The position numbers and the translations under genes were made by a program. Positions 26,808 to 36,326 of a stretch of 64,000 bases of DNA are shown here, piece after piece. Location: positions 6,138,001 to 6,202,000 of the forward strand of contig NZ_CP134500.1 of the NCBI RefSeq assembly GCF_031760065.1. The letters run 5' to 3'. The DNA comes from Streptomyces durocortorensis (GTDB taxonomy: Bacteria; Actinomycetota; Actinomycetes; Streptomycetales; Streptomycetaceae). The notes beneath the pieces were generated by a model. It saw only the letters and a program-made list of their open reading frames with translations, was not told where the DNA came from and made no database searches. The stretch's first letter is position 1. Each line of letters opens with the position of its first letter.

Positions 26808-29800
26808 GTTCCCCGGTTGACCCGTCCGCGTACACGGTCTCCGTGGTGGTCCCGGCCTACAACGCGAGCGCCACCCTCGGCCGGGCCCTGCGGTCCGCTC
26901 TCGCCCAGACGCATCGCAACGTCCAAGTGATCGTCGTCGACGACGCCTCGGCCGATGGAACGCTCACGGTGGCGAGGGAGTTCGCCGCCCAGGACCATCG
27001 TGTACAGATCATCGAGCGCCCGGAGAACAGCGGCGGGGTCGGCGCTCCCCGGAACGACGGCATCATGGCCGCCACCGGACAGTACGTCATGTTCCTCGAC
27101 GCGGACGACGAGCTTCCGCTCAAGGGCTGCGAGGAACTGCTCGCCTCGGCGGTGGTCACCGGGTCGGACATCACCGCCGGCCGGACGCTGCGCGTCAACC
27201 TCAACACTGATGAGACCTCCGTCTGGCAGCCGCAGCTGTACGCCGCGCCACGCACCGTCGCCGGGCTGCGCGCCCTGCCCCAGCTCTTCGACGACCCGAT
27301 CGCGGCGGGCAAGCTGTACCGGCTCGACTTCCTGCACAACAACGGCGTCCGCTTCCCCGAAGGCGTGTACTACGAGGACACCTACTTCTCGACGCTCGCC
27401 AACTACCGTGCCTCCTCGATCACCTTCATCACCGCGCCGGTCTACCGCTGGATGTGGGAACGGGACTCCTCGGCCCCCTCCATCACCAACCGGCGGGGCG
27501 AGCTGCGCAGCATCCGGGACCGGGTCGCCGTCCACCAGTTCACGGACGGGTTCCTGCGCCAGGTCGGTGAGCAGGAACTCCTGGCCCACAAGGTGGTGAA
27601 GTTCCTCTCCCACGACCTCCATCTGTACGCCCGGGAGCTCCGCTCCGGCGACGAGCGCTACCGCAAGGCCTTCGCGGGCATCGTGGCGCCCTATCTGCGC
27701 TCCCTCGAACCCTCCGTCTACGAACTGTGCGGCGTGATGGAGCGGGTGCGGGCCTTCTGCCTCATCCACGAGCGGGTGGACCTCGCGCTGTCCGTCTCGG
27801 ACTACAGCCAGCGGCGCAGCGTGCTCAGCTCGGACCTGGTCGAGCGGGACGGTCGCGTCTACTGGTCGGAATCGCTCCTCCGCTTCCCCCAGGCGGAGCA
27901 CTTCCTCGACGTCACCGACCTCGAACTCACCGGCAAACCCCTGGGCGACGCCCGGCTCTTCAACCAGGCGACGGAACTGGAGATCAGGGACGGTGAGCTC
28001 CACCTCTCCGGATTCATCCTGAACCAGTTCGGAAGGTTCTCCGCCGACGGAAAGGTCGAGCTCAAGGCCGTCCTGCGGCTGCGCAGCACCAAACGCGACC
28101 ACGTCTTCCCCGTCAACGCGATCGAGATCGACGACCACCGGGTCCACTACCAGTCCGTGCTCGACCTCGCATCCAGCATCGGAGCGGCCGCCGACGACGG
28201 AGTATGGAACCTCTTCGTCCAGGTGCGCCACGCCGGAGAACGCGCCACCACGACCGTCGCCGTCCACGGCATCGACATCACCCGCGACCGCTACCAGGCG
28301 CCCTCGGGCCCGGTCGAGATGTACGAGACCGTCAGCGGCAACGTCGCCCTGCGGCCGGAGACCCGGGAGCGCACCCAGCAGGACACCCGCCGGGGCACCC
28401 CCTGGCACTGGTGGCAGGGGAACGAGGAGCCCCCGCCCCTGCCCGCCCTGCACTCCTACCGGGCGGCGGTCGTCGTCCACTGCCACAACGACGAGCACCA
28501 CCTGTACGAGTTCCTGCACTCGCTGGCCGCCCAGTCCCTGTTCGCCGAGACCCAGGTCATCTTCGCGGACGACGGTTCCACCGACCGCACGGCCGAACTG
28601 CTGGACAACTTCGCGGCCTACTACCGCAACGCGAGCGTGCTGCGGCTCCCGGCCCGGGGCGCCGCCCTCGCGTACGACCAGGGGCTGGCCCAGGTCACCG
28701 CGCCCTACGTGCTGTTCGCGCGGGGCCGGGACATCCTGGGGGCCGACTGTCTGAGGCAGCTCACCGAATCGGCCGACAAACACGACATCGACGTGGTGAT
28801 CGGCAACTACGACACCTTCCCCGGGCCCCGGCGCAACGCCGACGAGCCGTGGAAGAGGTACTTCGGCAAGGGCGCGCGCGGGGTGACCGACCTGGTCAGG
28901 AAGGCCCCCCACATGGTCTTCTCGACCGACCTCGGCAACAAGCTCTTCCGTGTCTCGCTGCTGCGCGGCCAGGGGCTCAGAGCGGCGGACGGCGGCCCCT
29001 TCGCCGACGTCTGGCTGAGCCTGGTGGCCGTGCTGGCCGCCCGTTCCTTCAGCCTGGTGGACCGCTACGTCTACTTCGACCGCGACCCCGCCCGTAACGA
29101 CTCGCTCTTCGACGTCGACTGGAACGACCCGGCCAAGGTCCGCCGGCGGCTGCGGCTGAACCGCTTCCTGCTGGACTTCGGCGACCTGATCGAGGCGCCC
29201 TCGGCCCGGCTGATCCACCGGTTCGTGGTGCGCTCGTACCAGCCCTATCTGCGCAACTTCCACCGGATCATGAACCGATCCGAGATCGCGGAGGTCTTCG
29301 ACGAACTCTGCGCCGTCTATGCCCGCCTGCCCGAGGACCTGCTGCTCCAGTACGTCGTCCACCCGGTGTCCCGGGTGCAGCACCATGCCGTTCGGACCAG
29401 GAACTTCGAGCTCTTCTGCGATCCGCTGGGCGGCGCGGACTACGAGCCCAGGGTCCGGCTGGACGAACAGGGCATGTACCGGCAGCTGGCCGCCGACCCG
29501 GTGGCCTCCCGGCTGCTGCGGGTGGAACGGCAGCGCGGCGTGCTCGAAAGCATCCGGTACCGCGACGGCGAGCTGCAGTTCGAGGGCGTGATGACGCTGA
29601 CCGGCGTGGACATCGCCCAGCTCCTCACGAACCGTTTCGAGCTGGTCTGCACGGACGGGAACCGGTCCGTGGCCATCGAGGCGGAGCAGGTCTACCGCCG
29701 GGACCGCTGGCGCGTCCGCAAGGAGCGCGACTGGTACGGCGGCTGGCGCGCCTCCGCCGATCCCTCGGTCCTCGCCCCGCTCTCCGGACGCGACCTGACG

Positions 29801-31303
29801 GTCTCACTCCGCTTCCACGACGGTGAGCGCCACACGGACGCTCCCGTCGCCGCCCGGCTGATGCTCCACCGTTTCAAGGGCATGCGCCGCATCGGCAGCG
29901 ACCGGCTGTGGCTCGGTGTCCGTGCGGACGACTCCGTGGTGTTCCGGTACTTCACCGGTGCCGGGCAGAAGCTGCGCGGCCGGATCTGGCACCTGCTGCG
30001 CCAGACCCGCGCCGCGCTGCCCGGCCGCCCCGGCTGGCGGACCCGGCTGGCGTACCTGCTGAGCTATCCCCGGCTGCACCGCAAGGACATCTGGATCATC
30101 GGCGAGCGGGCCGACACGGCCCAGGACAACGCCTACCACCTGTTCCGCTGGATCAGGGAGAACCACCCGCGCCGCAAGGTCTACTACGCGATCAACGGCG
30201 ACGCCAAGGACCGCGCCAAGGTCGCTCCGTACGGGCGCGTGCTGGACCGGACGTCCCGCAAGTACCGCGTCTATCTGCTGCACGCCAAACGGCTCATCAA
30301 CCCCTATGACCTGGAGGCCTACCTCGGCTTCCCCGAGCTCAGCAAGAGCTCCTTCCTGCGCGGCTACGGCGACCTGCTCAACTACCGCAGGGTCTTCCTC
30401 CAGCACGGGGTCACCTACAACGACGTGGCGCCCTCCGTCCATCACCAGGTCACCAGCGTGGACCTGCTGCTGACGGTCGGTCAGGCCGAGCGGTCGTACT
30501 TCGCCGAGCACTGCGGATACGGCTACGCGCGCGTCGCGGCGGCCGGATTCCCCCGGTTCGACGCGCTGAAGCCGGTGCGCTCCGAGCGCCCGAGAATCCT
30601 GCTGATGCCCACCTGGCGGCGGGACATCGTGGCGCCCTCGTACGACAAGGCGGCCAAGGCGAAGATCCCGTTCGCCGCCTCGGAGTACTTCCGGTTCTTC
30701 TCCACCCTGCTGCGCGACGAACGCCTGCTGTCCGTGCTGGAACAGTGCGGTGTGGACCTGGAGTTCATGCCGCACTACGAGATCCGCCCCTATCTGCACC
30801 ACTTCCGCATCGACCACCCCTCCGTCACGGTCACCGGCGACGGGCGGGACGTCCAACTGGCCATGCGCGAATGCTCGTTGCTGGTAACCGACTACTCCTC
30901 GGTCTTCTTCGACGTCGCGTACATGGGCACGCCCATCGTGTACACGCCGTTCGACGAGGAGGACTTCTACGGCAACCACTACAAGCGCGGCTACTACGAG
31001 TTCGAGCGGGACGGATTCGGCCCCGTCTGCCGTGACGTCGACTCCACCGTCCGGGAGATCATCGACACGGTGCGCCGCAACTTCACCGTCGAGCCCCAGT
31101 ACCGGGCCAGGGTGGACGCGTTCTTCGGGCGTCGGGACACCAGCAACTCGGAGCGGGTCTTCCGTGCCATCGAGGGACTCGAATCGGCCGTGGAGAGCAG
31201 CCGGGCGACCGACGCACCGGCGACGTCACGGTCGATGCCCGGCATCGGGCCGGACGGCGGGACGGGGTTCCGTGAGCCGGACCGGCACCGGGAGTGGGCG
31301 TAG
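26804..31303 (+). CDS. GT2-GT2-CDP-glycerol glycerophosphotransferase fusion
   Basis: 1499 residues with three catalytic-looking modules. Residues 8-230: a GT2 glycosyltransferase (SVVVPAYNASATLGRAL, VDDASADGT, MFLDADDE). Residues about 555-790: a second, more divergent GT2-like module (VVVHCHNDEHHLYEF, FADDGSTDRT). Residues about 1080-1470: a TagF/CDP-glycerol glycerophosphotransferase domain (FLQHGVTYNDV, LLMPTWRRD, FMPHYEIRPYL, LLVTDYSSVFFDVAYMGTPI). The regions between have beta-rich TarS-like inserts. The enzyme probably builds and glycosylates a poly(polyol-phosphate) wall polymer at the membrane. Its start overlaps the previous stop and its stop overlaps the next start. Confidence 0.88.
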   Translation: MSSPVDPSAYTVSVVVPAYNASATLGRALRSALAQTHRNVQVIVVDDASADGTLTVAREFAAQDHRVQIIERPENSGGVGAPRNDGIMAATGQYVMFLDADDELPLKGCEELLASAVVTGSDITAGRTLRVNLNTDETSVWQPQLYAAPRTVAGLRALPQLFDDPIAAGKLYRLDFLHNNGVRFPEGVYYEDTYFSTLANYRASSITFITAPVYRWMWERDSSAPSITNRRGELRSIRDRVAVHQFTDGFLRQVGEQELLAHKVVKFLSHDLHLYARELRSGDERYRKAFAGIVAPYLRSLEPSVYELCGVMERVRAFCLIHERVDLALSVSDYSQRRSVLSSDLVERDGRVYWSESLLRFPQAEHFLDVTDLELTGKPLGDARLFNQATELEIRDGELHLSGFILNQFGRFSADGKVELKAVLRLRSTKRDHVFPVNAIEIDDHRVHYQSVLDLASSIGAAADDGVWNLFVQVRHAGERATTTVAVHGIDITRDRYQAPSGPVEMYETVSGNVALRPETRERTQQDTRRGTPWHWWQGNEEPPPLPALHSYRAAVVVHCHNDEHHLYEFLHSLAAQSLFAETQVIFADDGSTDRTAELLDNFAAYYRNASVLRLPARGAALAYDQGLAQVTAPYVLFARGRDILGADCLRQLTESADKHDIDVVIGNYDTFPGPRRNADEPWKRYFGKGARGVTDLVRKAPHMVFSTDLGNKLFRVSLLRGQGLRAADGGPFADVWLSLVAVLAARSFSLVDRYVYFDRDPARNDSLFDVDWNDPAKVRRRLRLNRFLLDFGDLIEAPSARLIHRFVVRSYQPYLRNFHRIMNRSEIAEVFDELCAVYARLPEDLLLQYVVHPVSRVQHHAVRTRNFELFCDPLGGADYEPRVRLDEQGMYRQLAADPVASRLLRVERQRGVLESIRYRDGELQFEGVMTLTGVDIAQLLTNRFELVCTDGNRSVAIEAEQVYRRDRWRVRKERDWYGGWRASADPSVLAPLSGRDLTVSLRFHDGERHTDAPVAARLMLHRFKGMRRIGSDRLWLGVRADDSVVFRYFTGAGQKLRGRIWHLLRQTRAALPGRPGWRTRLAYLLSYPRLHRKDIWIIGERADTAQDNAYHLFRWIRENHPRRKVYYAINGDAKDRAKVAPYGRVLDRTSRKYRVYLLHAKRLINPYDLEAYLGFPELSKSSFLRGYGDLLNYRRVFLQHGVTYNDVAPSVHHQVTSVDLLLTVGQAERSYFAEHCGYGYARVAAAGFPRFDALKPVRSERPRILLMPTWRRDIVAPSYDKAAKAKIPFAASEYFRFFSTLLRDERLLSVLEQCGVDLEFMPHYEIRPYLHHFRIDHPSVTVTGDGRDVQLAMRECSLLVTDYSSVFFDVAYMGTPIVYTPFDEEDFYGNHYKRGYYEFERDGFGPVCRDVDSTVREIIDTVRRNFTVEPQYRARVDAFFGRRDTSNSERVFRAIEGLESAVESSRATDAPATSRSMPGIGPDGGTGFREPDRHREWA

Positions 31304-32082
31304 TGCCGCGTCGTCCGCGCACCCTGTTCCTCGCCGGTGATTCCAGCGTCACGAGCCGGCCGCGCAGCCTTGCGCCCATGGCCGGCTGGGGCCAGGCGCT
31401 CCCGCTCTTCCTCAGCGGCGTCAGCGTGATCAACTGCGCTCGGGCCGGGGCCAGTTCGCGGAGCTTCGTCGAGCGGGGCAGGCTGGCGTGGATTCTGCGG
31501 GAGGCTCGCCCGGGCGATCTGCTGCTGGTCTCGTTCGGTCTCATCGACATGAAGCGCTGCGCCGGGCGCTTCACGGAGCCGTTCACCGACTTCCAGCACT
31601 ACCTCCGACGCTGCGTCGACGGCGCACGGGACCGCGGGGCACATCCCGTGCTGGTCACCAGCCAGGAGCGCGGGGTCTTCGACGCGCAGGGCAATCTGCG
31701 GCGGCTGCTCGGCCTGTACCCGCTGGCGATGAAGGAGATCGCGGAGACGGACTCCGTACCGCTGATCGACCTCAACGAGTGGAGCGTCCGACGGTGGCGG
31801 CGGGCGGGGCCGCACGGTACCCGGCGGATCTTCCTGCACCTGGAGCCGGGGGAGCATCCCAATTTTCCCGAGGGCGTGGCCGACCACACCCACCTCCGGG
31901 CGTCCGGAGCGATCGAGTGCGCCCGGTTCGTGGCCGGTGAACTCCAGGACCGCGCCATGCTGGAACCCGACCACTTCACCGGCGTGGAACGCCCTGACGT
32001 CCTTGAGGACAGCGTCGCCTGGCTGGAGGACCACGACTTCGACGAGCTCACCCGCACCCGGACCCTGGAGGTGGTCATATGA
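31303..32082 (+). CDS. SGNH/GDSL hydrolase (rhamnogalacturonan acetylesterase-like)
   Basis: 259 residues from GTG 31303, which shares its G with the previous TAG; GGAG lies 8 bases upstream. Block I is LFLAGDSSVTS with the nucleophile Ser14, the oxyanion Gly/Asn region is NCARAGASSRSF, and block V DHTHL gives the Asp-x-x-His pair. This fits the RGAE subgroup that removes O-acetyl groups from sugars. There is no signal peptide, so it either acts in the cytoplasm on precursors or leaves by an unusual route. The operon position suggests it edits acetyl groups on the wall polymer. Confidence 0.82.
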   Translation: MPRRPRTLFLAGDSSVTSRPRSLAPMAGWGQALPLFLSGVSVINCARAGASSRSFVERGRLAWILREARPGDLLLVSFGLIDMKRCAGRFTEPFTDFQHYLRRCVDGARDRGAHPVLVTSQERGVFDAQGNLRRLLGLYPLAMKEIAETDSVPLIDLNEWSVRRWRRAGPHGTRRIFLHLEPGEHPNFPEGVADHTHLRASGAIECARFVAGELQDRAMLEPDHFTGVERPDVLEDSVAWLEDHDFDELTRTRTLEVVI

Positions 32083-32819
32083 ACGACTGGCATCCGCTGG
32101 CACGCATTGAGGTCGCTCACCCCGAACGCACGGCGGTGTCGGCCGTACTGGAACTGCACGCCGATGCGGACCCCGCGCTCGCGGTCGTCCCCGGCCAGGA
32201 GATCTGCCTGCACCTTCAGGTGACCCCGGCGGGCGGGCCCTACCGGGCGTACGGCTACCTCTTCGACGACATCGTGGCGGAGCACGCCACGATGACGAAC
32301 CTCCAGGGCCTCGGCCATCTCCCCAACGGGCGGTTCGCGACCTACGCCCGGGGCAACGAGCCCCGCGCCGTGACCGCTGTCCTCAAGGTCTCCGACGACG
32401 CTCCCGAAGGTGCTGTCCTGCTGCCCAAGGTGTGCGTCGGGGTGATGTCGTACGCCGGTGAGAAGCTGGTGTCCTCCGCGCAGATCACCGACGCCGGATT
32501 CCGGGTGCGGCGCGCGTGGCTCCCGGGCCGCAACATCACGATTCCGCCCGGGGGCCGGGCGGTCATCGGCGTCGACCGGGAGGTGGCCGAGGCGGGCCTT
32601 CGGGTGGTGGGTGTGGGGCTTCCCCAGTACGGCGGCGTCAGCGCGCTGCCCGACGGCAGCATCACGTACACCGGTGTGCCCGGAGCCACCGGCTACGACC
32701 GGTTCTCCGTCTGCTACGAAAACGCCGCCGGGACGCGCAACTGGTCCGAGGTGACCGTGTACGCCGGGGACGACGTGGGCCTGACTCCCGGTCTGTTCCC
32801 CGGAGCCCACACGGGATGA
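32079..32819 (+). CDS. Unrecognised beta-rich protein of the wall-polymer operon
   Basis: 246 residues; the ATG overlaps the previous TGA (ATGA) and its own TGA overlaps the next ATG. No signal peptide or transmembrane helix. The sequence alternates short beta strands and turns (VSAVLELHADADP, QEICLHLQVTPAGGPYRAYG, AVLLPKVCVGVMSYAGEKLV). It ends in an Ig/cadherin-like stretch (ITYTGVPGATGYDRFSVCYE). The two-part beta-sandwich layout would suit carbohydrate binding or a structural partner of the neighbouring hydrolase. I do not recognise the family. Confidence 0.7.
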   Translation: MNDWHPLARIEVAHPERTAVSAVLELHADADPALAVVPGQEICLHLQVTPAGGPYRAYGYLFDDIVAEHATMTNLQGLGHLPNGRFATYARGNEPRAVTAVLKVSDDAPEGAVLLPKVCVGVMSYAGEKLVSSAQITDAGFRVRRAWLPGRNITIPPGGRAVIGVDREVAEAGLRVVGVGLPQYGGVSALPDGSITYTGVPGATGYDRFSVCYENAAGTRNWSEVTVYAGDDVGLTPGLFPGAHTG

Positions 32820-34114
32820 ACCGGCGACGGCTACTGGCGGCCGGGGCGGCGGCCTGGGTGTTGAGCGGGTGCCGCTCCCCGGACGGCCCGGCGGCCGACG
32901 ACGCCCGGGGGCCGTCCGCCGGAGCCTCCCGCCCGCCGGAACCGCCGCGGAGGCCGACCGTCCCGCTGCCCCCGGGGGTGACCTATGCGGAGCGCACCGT
33001 GCGGATGTCCGGGGGCCCGGTGCGCCACCAGGTCCTGACGATCGCCCGCTCGGCGCCGGTGCGGGTGAGCCCGGTACACGGCGACCGGCTCGACTCCGCG
33101 CGGACCGTACGGTCCATGGCCCGCGACGCCGGGGCGGTCGCGGCCGTCAACGGGTCCTTCTTCGACATCCGTACGAGCGCGGTCTTCAGCGGCTACGACG
33201 GAGACCCGCTTGGGCTCCTGATGGAGAACGGAACCCTGCTCAGCGAGGCGGCGAACGGGCGTACCGCCCTGGTGCTCGGTGTGCGGGGCGCGGGCCCGCG
33301 CATCGTCGAAGCGCGGTCCGTGACCCGGGTGACGGCCGCGGACGGCACGAGCCGACCGGTCGACGGCGTCAACCGGGTGCCGGGGCGGATCGTCGGGTGC
33401 GGCGGCACCGGAGGAGACGTCCTGCGGCGTACGGGGCGCGCCATGACCCGTCCCGTGCACAACCAGCTGTGCACGGACAGCGGGGAGCTGGTCCTTTTCA
33501 CGCCCCACTGGGGCCCCGCCACCGCCGCGGGCGGGGACGAGGTGGTGGAAGCCGTCCTGGCCGCCGACGGCCGGGTCCTCGACCTGCGTCGCTCCGCCGG
33601 ACCGGTGCCCGCCCACGGCCGCGTCCTGCAAGGTATCGGGGAGGGTGCGGCATGGCTGCGTCGGCACGCCGCCGGCTCCGCCGTCCTGACCCTCGCCTCG
33701 GAGGTCTTCGACGAGACGGGGCGCCGCATCCCGGGGGAGGGGGCGGGAATGCTCGGGGCAGGCCCCCGGCTGCTGCGGGGCGGCGCGACCGACATCAACA
33801 TCGAGGCCAACGGAGTCGCGGCGACGGCCCTGCGGCAGCGCCACCCCCGCACCCTGGCGGGGGTCGCCGAGGACGGCACACTGCTGCTGGTCACCGTCGA
33901 CGGCCGCGAGCCCGGCGGCAGCGTCGGGGCGACCTTCGACGAGGCGGCGGAGCTGATGCGCTCGCTGGGCGCCCACGACGCGATGAACCTCGACGGCGGG
34001 GGCTCCACCACCATGATCGTGAACGGTCGTCTCCGGAACCGCCCCCGGTCGGGCGAAGGCGCGGAGGTAGGGGAGCGCGCGGTCGCCGATGCCCTCGTCG
34101 TCGTACCCCTGTGA
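32816..34114 (+). CDS. Phosphodiester glycosidase (NAGPA domain) lipoprotein
   Basis: 432 residues from ATG 32816, overlapping the previous stop. The N-terminus MNRRRLLAAG...LSGC is a lipoprotein signal with Cys19. The domain has the NAGPA/DUF2233 signatures AVNGSFFDI, GDPLGLLMENGTLLSE and AMNLDGGGSTTMIVNGRL. The human relative removes N-acetylglucosamine from phosphodiester-linked mannose 6-phosphate, and bacterial members cleave sugar phosphodiesters. An extracellular phosphodiester glycosidase at the end of a TagF-type operon suggests trimming or turnover of the sugar-phosphate polymer. It may be Tat-exported (NRRRLL). Confidence 0.87.
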   Translation: MNRRRLLAAGAAAWVLSGCRSPDGPAADDARGPSAGASRPPEPPRRPTVPLPPGVTYAERTVRMSGGPVRHQVLTIARSAPVRVSPVHGDRLDSARTVRSMARDAGAVAAVNGSFFDIRTSAVFSGYDGDPLGLLMENGTLLSEAANGRTALVLGVRGAGPRIVEARSVTRVTAADGTSRPVDGVNRVPGRIVGCGGTGGDVLRRTGRAMTRPVHNQLCTDSGELVLFTPHWGPATAAGGDEVVEAVLAADGRVLDLRRSAGPVPAHGRVLQGIGEGAAWLRRHAAGSAVLTLASEVFDETGRRIPGEGAGMLGAGPRLLRGGATDINIEANGVAATALRQRHPRTLAGVAEDGTLLLVTVDGREPGGSVGATFDEAAELMRSLGAHDAMNLDGGGSTTMIVNGRLRNRPRSGEGAEVGERAVADALVVVPL

Positions 34115-34145
34115 ACTCCGGAACGGCCCGGCGGCACACGCACGG

Positions 34146-34182
34146 GAACGGCCCGGCACACCACATGGGTGCCGGGCCGTTC
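34146..34182. terminator. Bidirectional hairpin terminator
   Basis: The 14-base arms GAACGGCCCGGCAC (34146-34159) and GTGCCGGGCCGTTC (34169-34182) are perfectly complementary. They lie between the wall-polymer operon and the convergent fadB. A second partial copy, GAACGGCCCGGC, lies at 34121. Confidence 0.85.
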
Positions 34183-34196
34183 ACCTGCCGTGCGTA

Positions 34197-36326
34197 CTAC
34201 GCGGGCACGCTCGCCACACCCTGCTCAAGGAACGGCTTGCCGTTCACCCGCTGGGAGACGCCCTCGCGGTCCAGGTACGGCGTGATGCCGCCCAGGTGGA
34301 AGGGCCAGCCGGCGCCGGTGATCAGACACAGGTCGATGTCCTGGGCCTCGGCGACGACGCCCTCGTCCAGCATCAGGCCGATCTCCTGCGCCACCGCGTC
34401 GAGCACGCGGTCGCGGGTCTGCTCCTCGGTGAGGACGGTGTCGCCCTGCTTGAGGAGGGCGGCGACCTCGGGGTCGAGGACCGGCGCGCCGGAATCGTAG
34501 ACGTAGAAGCCGCGCTTGCCTGCCTTCACGACCGCCGCGAGGTTCTGCGAGACGGTGAAGCGCTCCGGGAAGGCGCGGTTCAGGGTCTCGGAGACGTGCA
34601 GGCCGATGGCCGGGCCGACCAGCTCCAGGAGCACCAGCGGGGACATCGGCAGGCCGAGCGGCTCGACGGCCTTCTCCGCGACCTCGACCGGGGTGCCCTC
34701 GTCGATGACGTTCTGGATCTCGCCCATGAAGCGGGTGAGGATGCGGTTGACGACGAACGCCGGGGCGTCCTTCACCAGGACCGCGGTCTTCTTCAGCTTG
34801 CGGGCCACGCCGAACGCCGTCGCCAGTGAGGCGTCGTCGGTCTGCTCACCGCGCACGATCTCCAGCAGCGGGAGGATCGCGACCGGGTTGAAGAAGTGGA
34901 AGCCGACGACCCGCTCGGGGTTCTTCAGCTTCGACGCCATCTCCGTCACCGAGAGCGAGGAGGTGTTGGTGGCGAGGATCGCGTGCGCCGGGGCGACCGC
35001 CTCGACCTCCGCGAACACCTGCTGCTTGACGCCGATCTCCTCGAAGACGGCCTCGATGATGAAGTCCGCGTCCGCGAAGCCCTCGGCCTTGTCGAGGACA
35101 CCGGAGACCAGGCCCTTGAGGCGGTTGGCCTTGTCCTGGTTGATGCGGCCCTTGCCGAGCAGCTTCTCGATCTCGGCGTGGACGTAGCCCACACCCTTGT
35201 CGACGCGCTCCTGGTCGATGTCCGTGAGGACGACCGGGACCTCCAGGCGGCGCAGGAACAGCAGCGCCAGCTGGCTGGCCATCAGACCGGCGCCGACGAC
35301 GCCGACCTTGGTGACCGGGCGGGCCAGGTTCTTGTCCGGGGCGCCGGCCGGGCGCTTGGCGCGCTTCTGGACCAGGTTGAAGGCGTAGATGCCGCTGCGC
35401 AGCTCACCGCCCATGATCAGGTCCGCCAGCGCCTGGTCCTCGGCGTCGAAGCCGGCGCTCAGGTCGCCGTCCTTGGCCGCCGCGATGATGTCCAGCGCCC
35501 GGTACGCCGCCGGGGCCGCGCCGTGCACCTTGGAGTCCGCGATGGCCCGGCCGCGGGCGACGGCCTGGTCCCAGGCCTCACCGCGGTCGATCTCCCCGCG
35601 CTCGACCGTGACCGAGCCCTTGAGCACGTTCGCGGTCCACACGAGCGACTGCTCCAGGAAGTCCGCACCCTCGAACAGCGCGTCCGCGATGCCGAGTTCG
35701 AAGACCTGCTTGCCCTTGAGCTGACGGTTCTGGTTCAGCGAGTTCTCGATGATCACCGAGACCGCGCGGTCGGCGCCGATCAGGTTCGGGAGCAGCGCGC
35801 AGCCACCCCAGCCGGGGACCAGACCGAGGAAGACCTCGGGCAGCGAGAACGCCGGGAGCGCCTTGGAAACGGTGCGGTAGGTGCAGTGCAGACCGACCTC
35901 GACACCGCCGCCCATGGCCGCGCCGTTGTAGTACGCGAAGGTGGGGACAGCGAGGCCGGAGAGGCGGCGGAAGACGTCGTGGCCGCCCTTGCCGATGGCC
36001 AGCGCGTCCTCGTGACGGCTCAGCAGCTCGACGCCCTTGAGGTCGGCGCCGACGGCGAAGATGAACGGCTTGCCGGTGATGCCGACACCGGTGATGGTGC
36101 CCTCGGACGCCTCCTTCTCGACCTGGTCGATCGCGGCGTTCAGGTTCGCCAGCGACTGCGGTCCGAAGGTGGTCGGCTTGGTGTGGTCCAGGCCGTTGTC
36201 CAGCGTGATGAGCGCGAACCGCCCGGCGCCGTACGGCAGATCCAGGTGGCGTACGTGCGCCTGGGTGACGACCTCGCCGGGGAACAGCTCGGACGCACCC
36301 TTCAGAAGCTCAGTGGTGGAGCTCAC
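34197..36326 (-). CDS. fadB: Fatty acid oxidation complex alpha subunit (enoyl-CoA hydratase / 3-hydroxyacyl-CoA dehydrogenase)
   Basis: 709 residues from GTG 36326. The N-terminal crotonase domain has FIFAVGADLKGVELL and YNGAAMGGGVEVGLHCTY (oxyanion hole). The dehydrogenase part starts near residue 335 with VGVVGAGLMASQLALLFLRR (NAD binding) and VVGFHFFNPVAILPLLEIV. It catalyses hydration and NAD-dependent oxidation in beta-oxidation. It starts inside the last codon of the thiolase gene (GTGA overlap), so the two are translationally coupled as in the trifunctional complex. Confidence 0.94.
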   Translation of the reverse strand: MSSTTELLKGASELFPGEVVTQAHVRHLDLPYGAGRFALITLDNGLDHTKPTTFGPQSLANLNAAIDQVEKEASEGTITGVGITGKPFIFAVGADLKGVELLSRHEDALAIGKGGHDVFRRLSGLAVPTFAYYNGAAMGGGVEVGLHCTYRTVSKALPAFSLPEVFLGLVPGWGGCALLPNLIGADRAVSVIIENSLNQNRQLKGKQVFELGIADALFEGADFLEQSLVWTANVLKGSVTVERGEIDRGEAWDQAVARGRAIADSKVHGAAPAAYRALDIIAAAKDGDLSAGFDAEDQALADLIMGGELRSGIYAFNLVQKRAKRPAGAPDKNLARPVTKVGVVGAGLMASQLALLFLRRLEVPVVLTDIDQERVDKGVGYVHAEIEKLLGKGRINQDKANRLKGLVSGVLDKAEGFADADFIIEAVFEEIGVKQQVFAEVEAVAPAHAILATNTSSLSVTEMASKLKNPERVVGFHFFNPVAILPLLEIVRGEQTDDASLATAFGVARKLKKTAVLVKDAPAFVVNRILTRFMGEIQNVIDEGTPVEVAEKAVEPLGLPMSPLVLLELVGPAIGLHVSETLNRAFPERFTVSQNLAAVVKAGKRGFYVYDSGAPVLDPEVAALLKQGDTVLTEEQTRDRVLDAVAQEIGLMLDEGVVAEAQDIDLCLITGAGWPFHLGGITPYLDREGVSQRVNGKPFLEQGVASVPA

